A model generated the notes under the pieces. It was not told the origin of the DNA. It saw only the letters and a program-made list of their open reading frames with translations, and searched no databases. From NCBI GenBank assembly GCA_003551455.1, contig PUMR01000093.1, forward strand, positions 1-7,684: a stretch of DNA of 7,684 nucleotides, read 5' to 3'. Origin of the DNA: Mollicutes bacterium (GTDB lineage: Bacteria > Bacillota_I > Bacilli_A > Izemoplasmatales > Izemoplasmataceae). The position numbers and the translations under genes are program-made. Of the stretch, positions 1 to 5,457 are shown piece after piece; the stretch's first letter is position 1, and the number at the start of each line of letters is the position of its first letter.

Positions 1-20
1 CACCAGCAAAAAAGCCGTAA
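1..20 (+). CDS. 3' tail of an upstream gene, probably rpsP (ribosomal protein S16)
   Basis: Only the last few codons can lie in the window. In the frame starting at base 3 the sequence reads Pro-Ala-Lys-Lys-Pro and stops at TAA 18-20; in the frame starting at base 1 it reads His-Gln-Gln-Lys-Ser-Arg-Lys and stops at TAA 22-24. Either is a plausible basic C-terminus. The assignment to rpsP rests only on the common Bacillota order rpsP-khpA-rimM-trmD-rplS, not on recognisable S16 sequence. The stop lies within about 20 bases of the khpA start, which suggests co-transcription. Confidence 0.3.
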
Positions 21-35
21 GTAAGGTGACGATAT

Positions 36-290
36 ATGTCTGTAGACGTGGATTATGAGAAACTGATCGAGAACCTCGTGACCCCGCTGGTGATCCATCC
101 CGAAGATGTCGAGGTCAAGAAACTGTCCGAAGATGAGGAAAGAATCGCGGTACAGGTGCTGGTGCACAGCGACGACCTGGGAAGGGTCATCGGCAAGAAC
201 GGGCGCATAGCGAACGCGATCCGGACGATAGCCTATGCGAGCGCTTCGAGGAACCACAAGAAGATCACCATCAACATTGACGCCTTCTGA
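36..290 (+). CDS. khpA: KH-domain RNA-binding protein KhpA (YlqC family)
   Basis: This 84-residue protein is the usual size for the single-KH-domain KhpA family. The diagnostic GxxG loop is present as Gly-Lys-Asn-Gly at residues 53-56, in the context VIGKNGRIANAIR, followed by the alpha helix and final beta strand ending in Asp-Ala-Phe. Family members bind RNA, and in several Gram-positives partner with KhpB/Jag (EloR) in control of cell elongation and of small RNAs; that role is family knowledge, not visible here. The ATG at 36 is supported by AAGGTGA at 23-29, six bases upstream. Its position after a probable rpsP and before the rimM-trmD-rplS genes is the classic synteny. Here, however, a terminator and an ABC exporter separate it from rimM. 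Confidence 0.93.
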   Translation: MSVDVDYEKLIENLVTPLVIHPEDVEVKKLSEDEERIAVQVLVHSDDLGRVIGKNGRIANAIRTIAYASASRNHKKITINIDAF

Positions 291-292
291 GA

Positions 293-318
293 CCCCGCGC
301 TCCCATCGCGGGGTTTTT
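293..318 (+). terminator. intrinsic terminator after khpA
   Basis: A 7-bp GC-only stem, CCCCGCG (293-299) with CGCGGGG (307-313), closes a 7-base loop and runs directly into TTTTT at 314-318. A second T-run follows at about 329-335. It starts three bases after the khpA stop codon and should end the upstream transcript, separating it from natA. Confidence 0.92.
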
Positions 319-352
319 GACGTCATTGTTTTTTTGTGTCTCTTGTCGAATA

Positions 353-394
353 TGACAAATGTCACTGTTGACTTCTTCAAGGCTTTGGTAAGAT
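353..394 (+). promoter_or_regulatory. candidate promoter and dyad upstream of natA
   Basis: A promoter is needed here because a strong terminator precedes natA. The best candidate is TTGACT at 368-373 (five of six -35 consensus bases) with TAAGAT at 389-394 (four of six -10 bases), but the 15-base spacing is short. Immediately upstream is a dyad, TGACA (353-357) and TGTCA (360-364) separated by AA, which could be an operator for an unidentified regulator. This would give a leader of about 75 bases before the natA ATG. The promoter call is tentative. Confidence 0.35.
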
Positions 395-476
395 GTGGTC
401 GAGATGATAGAAGCGATCGTCAGAATGGACCGCTCTCCAATGACCCTACCATAGTTATAGAAAGCGAGGTTGGAAG

Positions 477-1265
477 ATGACCGACCTGGAAGTGAGAGAC
501 ATCAAGAAGACTTTCCGTCTCTCCCGGAAACAAAGACGCATCGAACGTACCGATGAAAAGAAACGCGTCGCGGTGAAAGGGCTCTCCTTCACGGCGAGGC
601 GGGGGGAAATCTATGGTCTGCTGGGGCCGAACGGGGCCGGCAAGACGACCACGCTCCGTTGTATCTCGACCCTCATCCGTCCCGACGAAGGCGACATTTT
701 CATCGACGGCAAGAGTGTGTTGAAAGAGAGTCTCGAAGTCCGCAAGAACATCGCGTTCTTGACCACGGAACTGAAACTCGACGACTTCTTCACCCCCAAC
801 TATCTTTTCGACTATTTTTCCCGACTGCACGGAATCGACGAGAAGACGATGGAAAAGAGGAAAGCCGAGCAGTTCGAACGCTTCGGCATCGACAAGTTCG
901 CCGAAGTGAAGGTCGCCGACCTCTCGAGCGGCATGAAACAAAAGACCTCGCTAGCCATCTCTTTGGTGCATGATCCCGATTTCATCATCTTCGACGAGCC
1001 GACGAACGGCCTCGATGTCCTGACGGCACGGACGGTGATCGAATATCTCCTCGAGATGCGCGATGCCGGGAAGGCCATCATCATCTCGACGCACATCCTC
1101 TCCGTCGTCGAGAAGATGTGCAACAGGGTCGGCATCATCATCGACGGAGAGCTGAAGGTCTCCGACAATCTGGACAAGGTCAAGGCCTTGGACGAGAACG
1201 GTGATCTCGAGGAAGTCTTTTTCCACCTGATGGAAGAAAGTGTAGGTGATCCGGCCCATGCGTAA
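477..1265 (+). CDS. natA: ABC transporter ATP-binding protein, NatA type
   Basis: This 262-residue protein is the nucleotide-binding subunit of an ABC-2 type exporter. Walker A is GPNGAGKT (50-57), the signature is LSSGMKQ (149-155), Walker B is FIIFDEP (169-175), the D-loop is GLD (178-180) and the H-loop histidine is His206. The expected Q-loop region (about 91-101, reading FLTTELKL) has no glutamine. A basic stretch at residues 14-30 precedes the first core strand. GAGGT at 466-470 lies six bases before the ATG. The gene overlaps natB by eight bases, so the two should be translationally coupled and form one complex at the membrane. NatA homologues in Bacillus act in ATP-driven Na+ export; the substrate here is not shown by sequence, and export of another ion, drug or peptide is possible. 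Confidence 0.9.
   Translation: MTDLEVRDIKKTFRLSRKQRRIERTDEKKRVAVKGLSFTARRGEIYGLLGPNGAGKTTTLRCISTLIRPDEGDIFIDGKSVLKESLEVRKNIAFLTTELKLDDFFTPNYLFDYFSRLHGIDEKTMEKRKAEQFERFGIDKFAEVKVADLSSGMKQKTSLAISLVHDPDFIIFDEPTNGLDVLTARTVIEYLLEMRDAGKAIIISTHILSVVEKMCNRVGIIIDGELKVSDNLDKVKALDENGDLEEVFFHLMEESVGDPAHA
1244..1252 (+). promoter_or_regulatory. ribosome binding site that fixes the natB start
   Basis: AGGTGATCC is a nine-base perfect match to the complement of the 16S rRNA 3' end and lies five bases before ATG 1258. The alternative in-frame GTG at 1246 falls inside this Shine-Dalgarno sequence and so is very unlikely to be the start codon. Confidence 0.85.
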
Positions 1266-2442
1266 CATGCTCGTGATATTCAGGAAGGAACTCTTCCGGG
1301 TCCTCACCGACAAACGCCTCATCCTCACGGTGTTCATCTTGCCGGGCTTGAGCATCTTCGTCATCTACACGATTATGGGGACTTTGATAGAGGCACAGTT
1401 CACAGAGCCCGAGGACTATGAAACGAGTATCTATGGAGAGAATGTTCCCGAGGCAATCGTTCTCGCCCTCGACGAGACCATGAACTACCGGTTCATCGAA
1501 GAGGAGCTGACTCGCGACGAAATCGAGGAACGGGTCTTGGAAGAGGAAATCGACCTCGCCATCATCTTCGCGGAGGACTTTGAAGAAAGAATCGCCGAAA
1601 GAAACCAGGACCCTCCGGGCGTGACCGTCTTCTACAACCAGGGCAACCAGAGTTCGGCGAGTGCCCACTCGCGCTTTTCGGCGGTGATGGGCGCCTACCA
1701 CGAATCCATCATCAAAGACCGCCTCGACGACCCCGCGGATTATCACCCCTACATCCTCGCCACCGAAAACATCGTCGACGAGAGGTCCATGGCGGCACAA
1801 GGATTCGCCATGCTTTTGCCGATGCTCATCGTCATCTTTCTTTTCGTCGGCGCCATGAGCATCGGGCCCGACGCCATCGCCGGCGAGAAGGAGAGGGGCA
1901 CCATCGCCTCGCTCCTCGTCACCCCCACCAAACGTCGCGACATCGCCTTGGGCAAAGTGACGAGCTCGGCACTGCTCTCGCTCCTTTCCGCCCTTTCGGC
2001 TTTCATCGGCATCATCCTTTCTCTCCCGAGGCTGATGATGGCGGACGAAGCGATGCCGGACATCTCGATCTATGGGGCGCAGGAGTTCTTGGCGATATTC
2101 TTCCTGCTTGTCGTGACGGTCATCTTCATCGTCGGTCTCATCTCCATCATCAGCGCCTATGCGAAGACGATCAAGGAAGCCTCGATGTTGATCACGCCGT
2201 TCTATTTCATCGCGATGATCATCGGCATCATGAACTCGTTCGGCGCCGATGTGAATCACAACCCCCTGGTACATCTTCTTCCCATCTATGGACCGATCAA
2301 CATGCTGTCGGGGATTCTCCTCTTCGACTACAGCCTCACGAACTTCTTCATCACCATCGCCGCGAACATAGGCTATACGGCCATCTTCGTCTTCATCCTG
2401 AACAAGATGTTCGACAACGAGAAAGTGATGTTCGCCCGTTAG
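1258..2442 (+). CDS. natB: ABC-2 type transporter permease, NatB type
   Basis: This 394-residue membrane subunit pairs with the ATPase encoded just upstream. Its layout is that of ABC-2 permeases of the NatB/YhaP kind. There is a short cytosolic N-terminus (RKELFRVLTDKR), TM1 at about 21-43, a large extracytoplasmic domain at about 44-182, then five further membrane segments at about 183-205, 234-257, 276-300, 307-327 and 361-383. The cytoplasmic loop after TM2 carries the conserved coupling motif GEKERGT (209-215), followed by LLVTPTKRRDIALGK. The start at ATG 1258 is chosen from the ribosome binding site at 1244-1252. The gene ends ten bases before the rimM ATG with no terminator, so rimM is read from the same transcript. 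Substrate unknown; Na+ is a guess by homology. Confidence 0.88.
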   Translation: MRNMLVIFRKELFRVLTDKRLILTVFILPGLSIFVIYTIMGTLIEAQFTEPEDYETSIYGENVPEAIVLALDETMNYRFIEEELTRDEIEERVLEEEIDLAIIFAEDFEERIAERNQDPPGVTVFYNQGNQSSASAHSRFSAVMGAYHESIIKDRLDDPADYHPYILATENIVDERSMAAQGFAMLLPMLIVIFLFVGAMSIGPDAIAGEKERGTIASLLVTPTKRRDIALGKVTSSALLSLLSALSAFIGIILSLPRLMMADEAMPDISIYGAQEFLAIFFLLVVTVIFIVGLISIISAYAKTIKEASMLITPFYFIAMIIGIMNSFGADVNHNPLVHLLPIYGPINMLSGILLFDYSLTNFFITIAANIGYTAIFVFILNKMFDNEKVMFAR

Positions 2443-2452
2443 AGGTGAGAAC

Positions 2453-2956
2453 ATGGAATACATCGTCGTGGGCACCATCCAGAACACCCATGGAGTGGAC
2501 GGAACCTTGAAAGTCCGGACCGACAGCGATTTCAAGGATGAACGCTACAAAAAAGGCGTATCACTCTATGTCAACTGCCAGGGACGCCGCCGCAAGGTGA
2601 CCGTCGAAAGACACCGCGAACACCAGGGCATGGACCTTCTCGATTTCGAGGAGTTCTCCTCTTTGGACGAAGTCGAGCATCTCAAGGGGGGGACTCTGGA
2701 AATCCCCGCCGAGGAAAGGCCGTCGCTTTCCGCCGACGAGTTCTATTACCAAGACCTCGCCGGGTGCGAAGTGATAGTCGCTTCCGAGCGGAAGGGCGTC
2801 GTAAAAGACGTTTTCGCGGTCCCGCAGGGAACGATGCTCAGGATTGCGAAGGAAGCGGGCGGGGAGGTTCTCGTCCCCTTTCTCAAGGTCTTTGTCAAAA
2901 AGGTCGACTTGGAAGCCAAAGAGATTTTCATCGAAGAAATCGAGGGATTGTTATGA
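2453..2956 (+). CDS. rimM: ribosome maturation factor RimM (16S rRNA processing)
   Basis: At 167 residues this has the normal RimM length and two-domain plan. The N-terminal RimM barrel begins [17 protein letters not shown] (residues 5-21). The C-terminal PRC-barrel starts near [12 protein letters not shown] (about 96-107) and includes the VLVPF strand and the closing [11 protein letters not shown]. RimM binds ribosomal protein S19 and assists maturation of the 30S head. GAGGTGA at 2442-2448, overlapping the natB stop codon, lies four bases before the ATG. The stop codon overlaps the trmD start as ATGA (2953-2956), a sign of coupled translation. The odd feature is what precedes it: an ABC exporter rather than khpA/rpsP. 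Confidence 0.96.
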   Translation: MEYIVVGTIQNTHGVDGTLKVRTDSDFKDERYKKGVSLYVNCQGRRRKVTVERHREHQGMDLLDFEEFSSLDEVEHLKGGTLEIPAEERPSLSADEFYYQDLAGCEVIVASERKGVVKDVFAVPQGTMLRIAKEAGGEVLVPFLKVFVKKVDLEAKEIFIEEIEGLL

Positions 2957-3645
2957 GAATAGACATTCTGACGCTCTTTCCCGACATGGTCCGTCCCTTC
3001 TTCGAATACTCGATTCTCGGAAGGGCGAAACGGGACGGACACATCACGGTCGGCATCCATGATTTCCGCGAACACAGCGTCGACAAGCACAATACCGTCG
3101 ATGCCACCCCCTACGGCGGCGGTGCGGGCATGGTGCTCCGAGTCGAGCCCGTCGTGAATGCGCTCCGGGCCGTGGATGAGGATCACACGGCTCTCCGCAT
3201 CCTCATGACGCCCCAAGGGTTACCCCTCAATCAGGACCGGGTCCGGACCCTCGCCAAAAACAAGCACATCATCGTACTTTGCGGCCATTACGAGGGTTAT
3301 GACGAGCGCATCCGCGACTATTTCGACGTCGAGATATCCATCGGCGACTATGTTCTGACGGGCGGCGAAGCCCCGGCGCTCGTCGTTTGCGATGCCATCG
3401 TCCGTTTGCTTCCGGGGGTGTTGAACGAGGCGTCTCCCGAGGAAGACTCCTTCAGCCGGGGACTGCTCGAATACCCCCACTACACCCGTCCCCGCGTTTT
3501 TGAAGGCAAAGCCGTCCCCGAGATCCTGCTTTCGGGTGATCATGCCAAGATTGAAGCCTGGCGCCGCGAGGAATCCTTGAAACGGACGAAAGAGCGACGC
3601 CCCGACCTCTACAGGAAGTATCTGGAAAAACGAAAAAACCGTTGA
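2953..3645 (+). CDS. trmD: tRNA (guanine-N1)-methyltransferase TrmD
   Basis: This 230-residue SPOUT-class enzyme uses S-adenosylmethionine to make m1G37 in tRNAs with G36, preventing +1 frameshifts. The trefoil-knot cofactor pocket is visible as MTPQG (85-89), [11 protein letters not shown] (109-119) and [10 protein letters not shown] (130-139). The EDSF motif holds the probable catalytic Asp165, and Arg151 in RLLPGVL is also conserved. HYTRP (176-180) and the basic C-terminal tRNA-binding domain follow. The start at ATG 2953 overlaps the rimM stop as ATGA and yields the canonical N-terminus [10 protein letters not shown]. The frame stays open upstream to 2764, but that part lies inside rimM and has no family similarity. 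The last codons overlap the -35 box of the rplS promoter. Confidence 0.97.
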   Translation: MRIDILTLFPDMVRPFFEYSILGRAKRDGHITVGIHDFREHSVDKHNTVDATPYGGGAGMVLRVEPVVNALRAVDEDHTALRILMTPQGLPLNQDRVRTLAKNKHIIVLCGHYEGYDERIRDYFDVEISIGDYVLTGGEAPALVVCDAIVRLLPGVLNEASPEEDSFSRGLLEYPHYTRPRVFEGKAVPEILLSGDHAKIEAWRREESLKRTKERRPDLYRKYLEKRKNR

Positions 3646-3670
3646 ACACACCTTCGGGTTGTGCTATAAT
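3642..3670 (+). promoter_or_regulatory. rplS promoter (extended -10)
   Basis: TTGAAC at 3642-3647 and TATAAT at 3665-3670 are separated by exactly 17 bases, and TGC before the -10 box makes it an extended -10. The expected start of transcription is near 3677. The -35 box overlaps the trmD stop codon, so rplS can be transcribed independently of natAB-rimM-trmD. Confidence 0.85.
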
Positions 3671-3676
3671 AATCGG

Positions 3677-3750
3677 CGCTGTTCAATGAATCTTGTTCCG
3701 CTGGAGGGTCCACTCCAAGAACAAAGATTGCCAAAAGGAGTGATTCCCAC
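3677..3750 (+). promoter_or_regulatory. structured 5' leader of rplS, L19-leader-like
   Basis: The untranslated leader holds AATCTTGTTC (3689-3698) paired with GAACAAAGATT (3719-3729), a 10-bp stem with one bulged A. It encloses a second hairpin, TGGAG (3702-3706) with CTCCA (3713-3717). The structure ends only a few bases before the ribosome binding site AGGAGTGAT (3736-3744). Autoregulatory L19 leaders upstream of rplS are known in low-GC Gram-positives, where L19 is thought to bind its own mRNA. That this is the same motif is inference from position and stem layout; I could not test it against a covariance model. Confidence 0.6.
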
Positions 3751-4098
3751 ATGTCGCAAAACCTGATCAGCGATATCACCAAGGAACAAATCAAGGCCGA
3801 TCTTCCCGATTTCCGTCCCGGCGACCGGGTGCGGGTCTCGGTGAAAATCAAGGAAGGCGCCCGTGAGCGGATCCAGGTCTTCGAAGGCCTCGTCATCAAA
3901 CGCCAGGGCTCCGGTATCAGCGAAACATTCACCGTACGCAAGGTATCTTTCGGTATCGGTATCGAGAGGACCTTCCCCGTCCATTCCCCCGCCATCGCGA
4001 AAATCGATGTGGTGCGGAGAGGGAAAGTGCGCCGCGCAAAACTCCATTACATCCGCGGCCGCTCGGCCAGGGCGTCACGCATCAAGGAACGCCGATGA
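3751..4098 (+). CDS. rplS: 50S ribosomal protein L19
   Basis: This 115-residue basic protein has the full L19 pattern: [16 protein letters not shown] (about 22-37), the [25 protein letters not shown] core, [13 protein letters not shown], and the C-terminal [14 protein letters not shown] segment. L19 sits at the 30S-50S interface of the ribosome. The start is supported by AGGAGTGAT at 3736-3744. It has its own promoter and structured leader and is followed immediately by a terminator, so it forms a one-gene unit at the end of the rimM-trmD cluster, though read-through from trmD is also possible. Confidence 0.98.
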   Translation: MSQNLISDITKEQIKADLPDFRPGDRVRVSVKIKEGARERIQVFEGLVIKRQGSGISETFTVRKVSFGIGIERTFPVHSPAIAKIDVVRRGKVRRAKLHYIRGRSARASRIKERR

Positions 4099-4101
4099 AA
4101 G

Positions 4102-4126
4102 AAAGCCTTCGTCCGAAGGCTTTTTT
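4102..4126 (+). terminator. intrinsic terminator after rplS
   Basis: AAAGCCTTC (4102-4110) pairs with GAAGGCTTT (4115-4123) around a four-base loop and ends in a run of six T (4121-4126). It begins three bases after the rplS stop codon. Confidence 0.95.
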
Positions 4127-4140
4127 CATACGGGCACGGA

Positions 4141-4158
4141 ATGCCTTCCAAAAGGCAT
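4141..4158 (+). repeat. perfect inverted repeat upstream of the ccpA promoter
   Basis: ATGCCTT (4141-4147) and AAGGCAT (4152-4158) form a perfect 7-bp dyad around CCAA. No T-run follows on either strand, so it is not an intrinsic terminator. It sits eight bases upstream of the ccpA -35 box, where a regulator-binding site would fit; the protein is unknown. Confidence 0.5.
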
Positions 4159-4166
4159 GAAAGGGT

Positions 4167-4194
4167 TTGAAAACATTTTCATCCGTGCTATAAT
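4167..4194 (+). promoter_or_regulatory. ccpA promoter (extended -10)
   Basis: TTGAAA at 4167-4172 (five of six consensus bases) and TATAAT at 4189-4194 are spaced by 16 bases, with an upstream TGC extended -10. The predicted start near 4200 leaves a leader of only about 18 bases, just enough for the AGGTGG ribosome binding site at 4209-4214. The GTGCTATAAT block is identical to that of the rplS promoter. Confidence 0.88.
4168..4181. promoter_or_regulatory. cre-like LacI-family operator over the ccpA -35 region
   Basis: TGAAAACATTTTCA is a palindrome with six-base arms (TGAAAA / TTTTCA). Read with base 4167, it matches the catabolite-responsive element consensus WTGNAANCGNWNNCW at every defined position except the central G, which is A here. 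It covers most of the -35 box and part of the spacer, so binding should block RNA polymerase. With a CcpA-type protein encoded directly downstream, autorepression is the natural reading (inference). Confidence 0.75.
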
Positions 4195-4218
4195 ACCCTA
4201 AAGGAAGCAGGTGGTTGA

Positions 4219-5220
4219 ATGGGCAAAGCTACAATCTATGATGTCGCAGGCAAGGCCCGTGTGTCTCTGGCCACGGTATCGAGGGCCATCAACAATCCCG
4301 AGAAGGTCAAGCCCGAAACCCGGGAGCGGGTCATCCGCGTCATCGAAGAGCTCGGCTACAAGCCCAACGCGTTCGCCAGAGGGCTCGCCAGCCGCAAATC
4401 CACGACGGTCGCCGTTCTCGTTCCCGACATGAGCCGCGCCTCCATCGCCGAGATGATGAACGGCATCGCCGATATCGCCCGTGTGTACAAATACTCGATC
4501 CTCCTCTACATCCTCGACAACGAAGAATCCTCCGAGGAGGAGATTCTCAAGGAGATCATCGCCGCCCAGGTCGATGGCATCCTCTATTTGAACGACGAGA
4601 TCACCCCGAAACAATACGATTTCCTCATGACCATCAAGAACGAGCACCAGATTCCCATCGTGCTCACCAACACCATGTATCATGAATCGGACGAGATTCC
4701 GAGCGTTTCCATCGATTATGAGAAAGCCGGCTATGAGATCACCAAGAAACTCATCGAAGAAGGCCGAAAGAGCATCTATATGGTTTCAACGGTGCGCAAA
4801 TACATGGTCAACGACCTCAAAGAGAAAGGCTATCTCAGAGCCATGGAGGAACACGGCCTCGAAACCAGGATCATGCGCACGAGCGGCAGGATTTCGGTGA
4901 ACACCGAACATTTCAACGAATACTTCCAGAGCCAGAAAGTCGACGGTGTCATCGCCGTGCGCGACTCCATCGCCGTCAGTTTCATCAACGTCGCCTTCAA
5001 TAACGATGTCACCGTGCCCGACGACGTCAGCGTGTGCGGTTTCCAAAACACCAAATACGCCCGTCTGTCGCGGCCGAATCTGACCTGTGTCGATGTGCCG
5101 ATCTATGATATCGGCGCCGTCTCGATGCGGGTGCTCACCAAACTCATGAACCAAGAAGGAATCGAGAACCCCAAAGTCATGCTCGATCACGGGATCGTCT
5201 CCCGCGAGACGACACGATAA
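4219..5220 (+). CDS. ccpA: LacI-family regulator, catabolite control protein CcpA
   Basis: This 333-residue protein has CcpA length and order. The N-terminal helix-turn-helix is TIYDVAGKARVSLATVSRAIN (about 5-25), and the hinge helix PNAFARGLAS (49-58) carries the minor-groove Leu56. A periplasmic-binding-protein-like two-lobed core follows. The segment YDIGAVSMRVLTKLMNQE (296-313) matches the CcpA region that contacts HPr-Ser46-phosphate, including the Tyr, Ala, Val, Arg and Lys contact residues. CcpA bound to HPr-Ser-P represses or activates carbon genes at cre sites. The usual effector-pocket Asp in the GFDN motif is Gln276 (GFQN). The neighbouring tyrS fits known ccpA synteny in Bacillus. 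The cre-like site over the promoter suggests autoregulation. A different LacI-family regulator is possible but less likely. Confidence 0.85.
   Translation: MGKATIYDVAGKARVSLATVSRAINNPEKVKPETRERVIRVIEELGYKPNAFARGLASRKSTTVAVLVPDMSRASIAEMMNGIADIARVYKYSILLYILDNEESSEEEILKEIIAAQVDGILYLNDEITPKQYDFLMTIKNEHQIPIVLTNTMYHESDEIPSVSIDYEKAGYEITKKLIEEGRKSIYMVSTVRKYMVNDLKEKGYLRAMEEHGLETRIMRTSGRISVNTEHFNEYFQSQKVDGVIAVRDSIAVSFINVAFNNDVTVPDDVSVCGFQNTKYARLSRPNLTCVDVPIYDIGAVSMRVLTKLMNQEGIENPKVMLDHGIVSRETTR
5195..5212 (+). repeat. hairpin at the 3' end of ccpA
   Basis: TCGTCTC (5195-5201) and GAGACGA (5206-5212) pair perfectly over a CCGC loop inside the last codons of ccpA. No T-run follows, so it is unlikely to terminate by itself. 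It could protect or mark the ccpA mRNA end, or be chance. Confidence 0.4.
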
Positions 5221-5224
5221 TCCA

Positions 5225-5436
5225 TAAAGACTGTGAACAAGCGAAGTAGCGGCATCCCTTCCAAAGAGACCCGGTGGCCGGTGCGAACCGGGGGAGGAAG
5301 TCGCGAAATACACTTGGGAGTCGCCATTGCCAAACAATGGCCGGCGGGACCGTTATCCCCTTCGAGTGTTAGTGAAAACTAGAACAAAGGTGGTACCGCG
5401 GAAGTCTTCCGTCCTTTGAAAGGGCCACCTTTTTGT
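5225..5436 (+). ncRNA. T-box riboswitch (tRNA-Tyr) controlling tyrS
   Basis: A complete T-box leader is visible. Stem I has a lower CAAG/CTTG helix, an AGTAG loop-E type element (5245-5249) and the specifier loop GAAATACA with the Tyr codon TAC at 5309-5311. Above it are GCGGC/GTCGC and CTTCC/GGAAG helices and a distal CCCGGT/ACCGGG hairpin (5270-5292). A stem III hairpin, GCCATTG/CAATGGC, spans 5323-5341. The antiterminator has AAAGG (5386-5390), the bulge TGGTACC (5391-5397), an inner CGGAA/TTCCG hairpin and CCTTT (5413-5417). The U of UGGU can pair with a tRNA discriminator A, as expected for tRNA-Tyr. Uncharged tRNA-Tyr should stabilise the antiterminator and switch tyrS on. Confidence 0.97.
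5386..5434 (+). terminator. T-box attenuator (competing terminator)
   Basis: AAAGGTGG (5386-5393) can pair with CCACCTTT (5425-5432), ending in TTTTT at 5430-5434. This pairing uses the same bases as the T-box bulge and antiterminator, so the two folds exclude each other. A smaller helix, GTCCT (5411-5415) with AGGGC (5421-5425), may form inside it and sequester the antiterminator's 3' arm. Confidence 0.8.
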
Positions 5437-5444
5437 ACTATCCT

Positions 5445-5450
5445 AGGAGG
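5445..5450 (+). promoter_or_regulatory. ribosome binding site deciding the tyrS start
   Basis: AGGAGG lies seven bases before ATG 5458 but only one base before the in-frame ATG 5452, so 5458 is the likely start. Confidence 0.85.
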
Positions 5451-5457
5451 AATGAAC

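Noticed and set aside
404..454. 16-codon open frame in the natA leader
   Set aside because: No ribosome binding site and no repeated regulatory codons; probably chance.
235..480. 81-codon open frame crossing the khpA terminator
   Set aside because: It begins inside khpA in another frame, crosses a strong terminator and has no recognisable features.
1180..2535. Long minus-strand open frame of 451 codons opposite natB
   Set aside because: The translation is a low-complexity mix of Asp, Glu, Arg and His with no domain; it is the shadow of GC-rich natA/natB codons, with intact genes on the other strand.
2764..2952. N-terminal extension of TrmD
   Set aside because: The frame is merely open through rimM. 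The canonical TrmD start [10 protein letters not shown] is at 2953 with an ATGA overlap.
5193..5221. Promoter for tyrS at the ccpA 3' end
   Set aside because: GATAAT at 5216-5221 resembles a -10 box, but the -35 position (GATCGT) does not match and there is no extended -10.
5416..5457. Earlier start for TyrRS
   Set aside because: It lies in the T-box terminator and would place the coding start before the AGGAGG site; the N-terminus would not match TyrRS.
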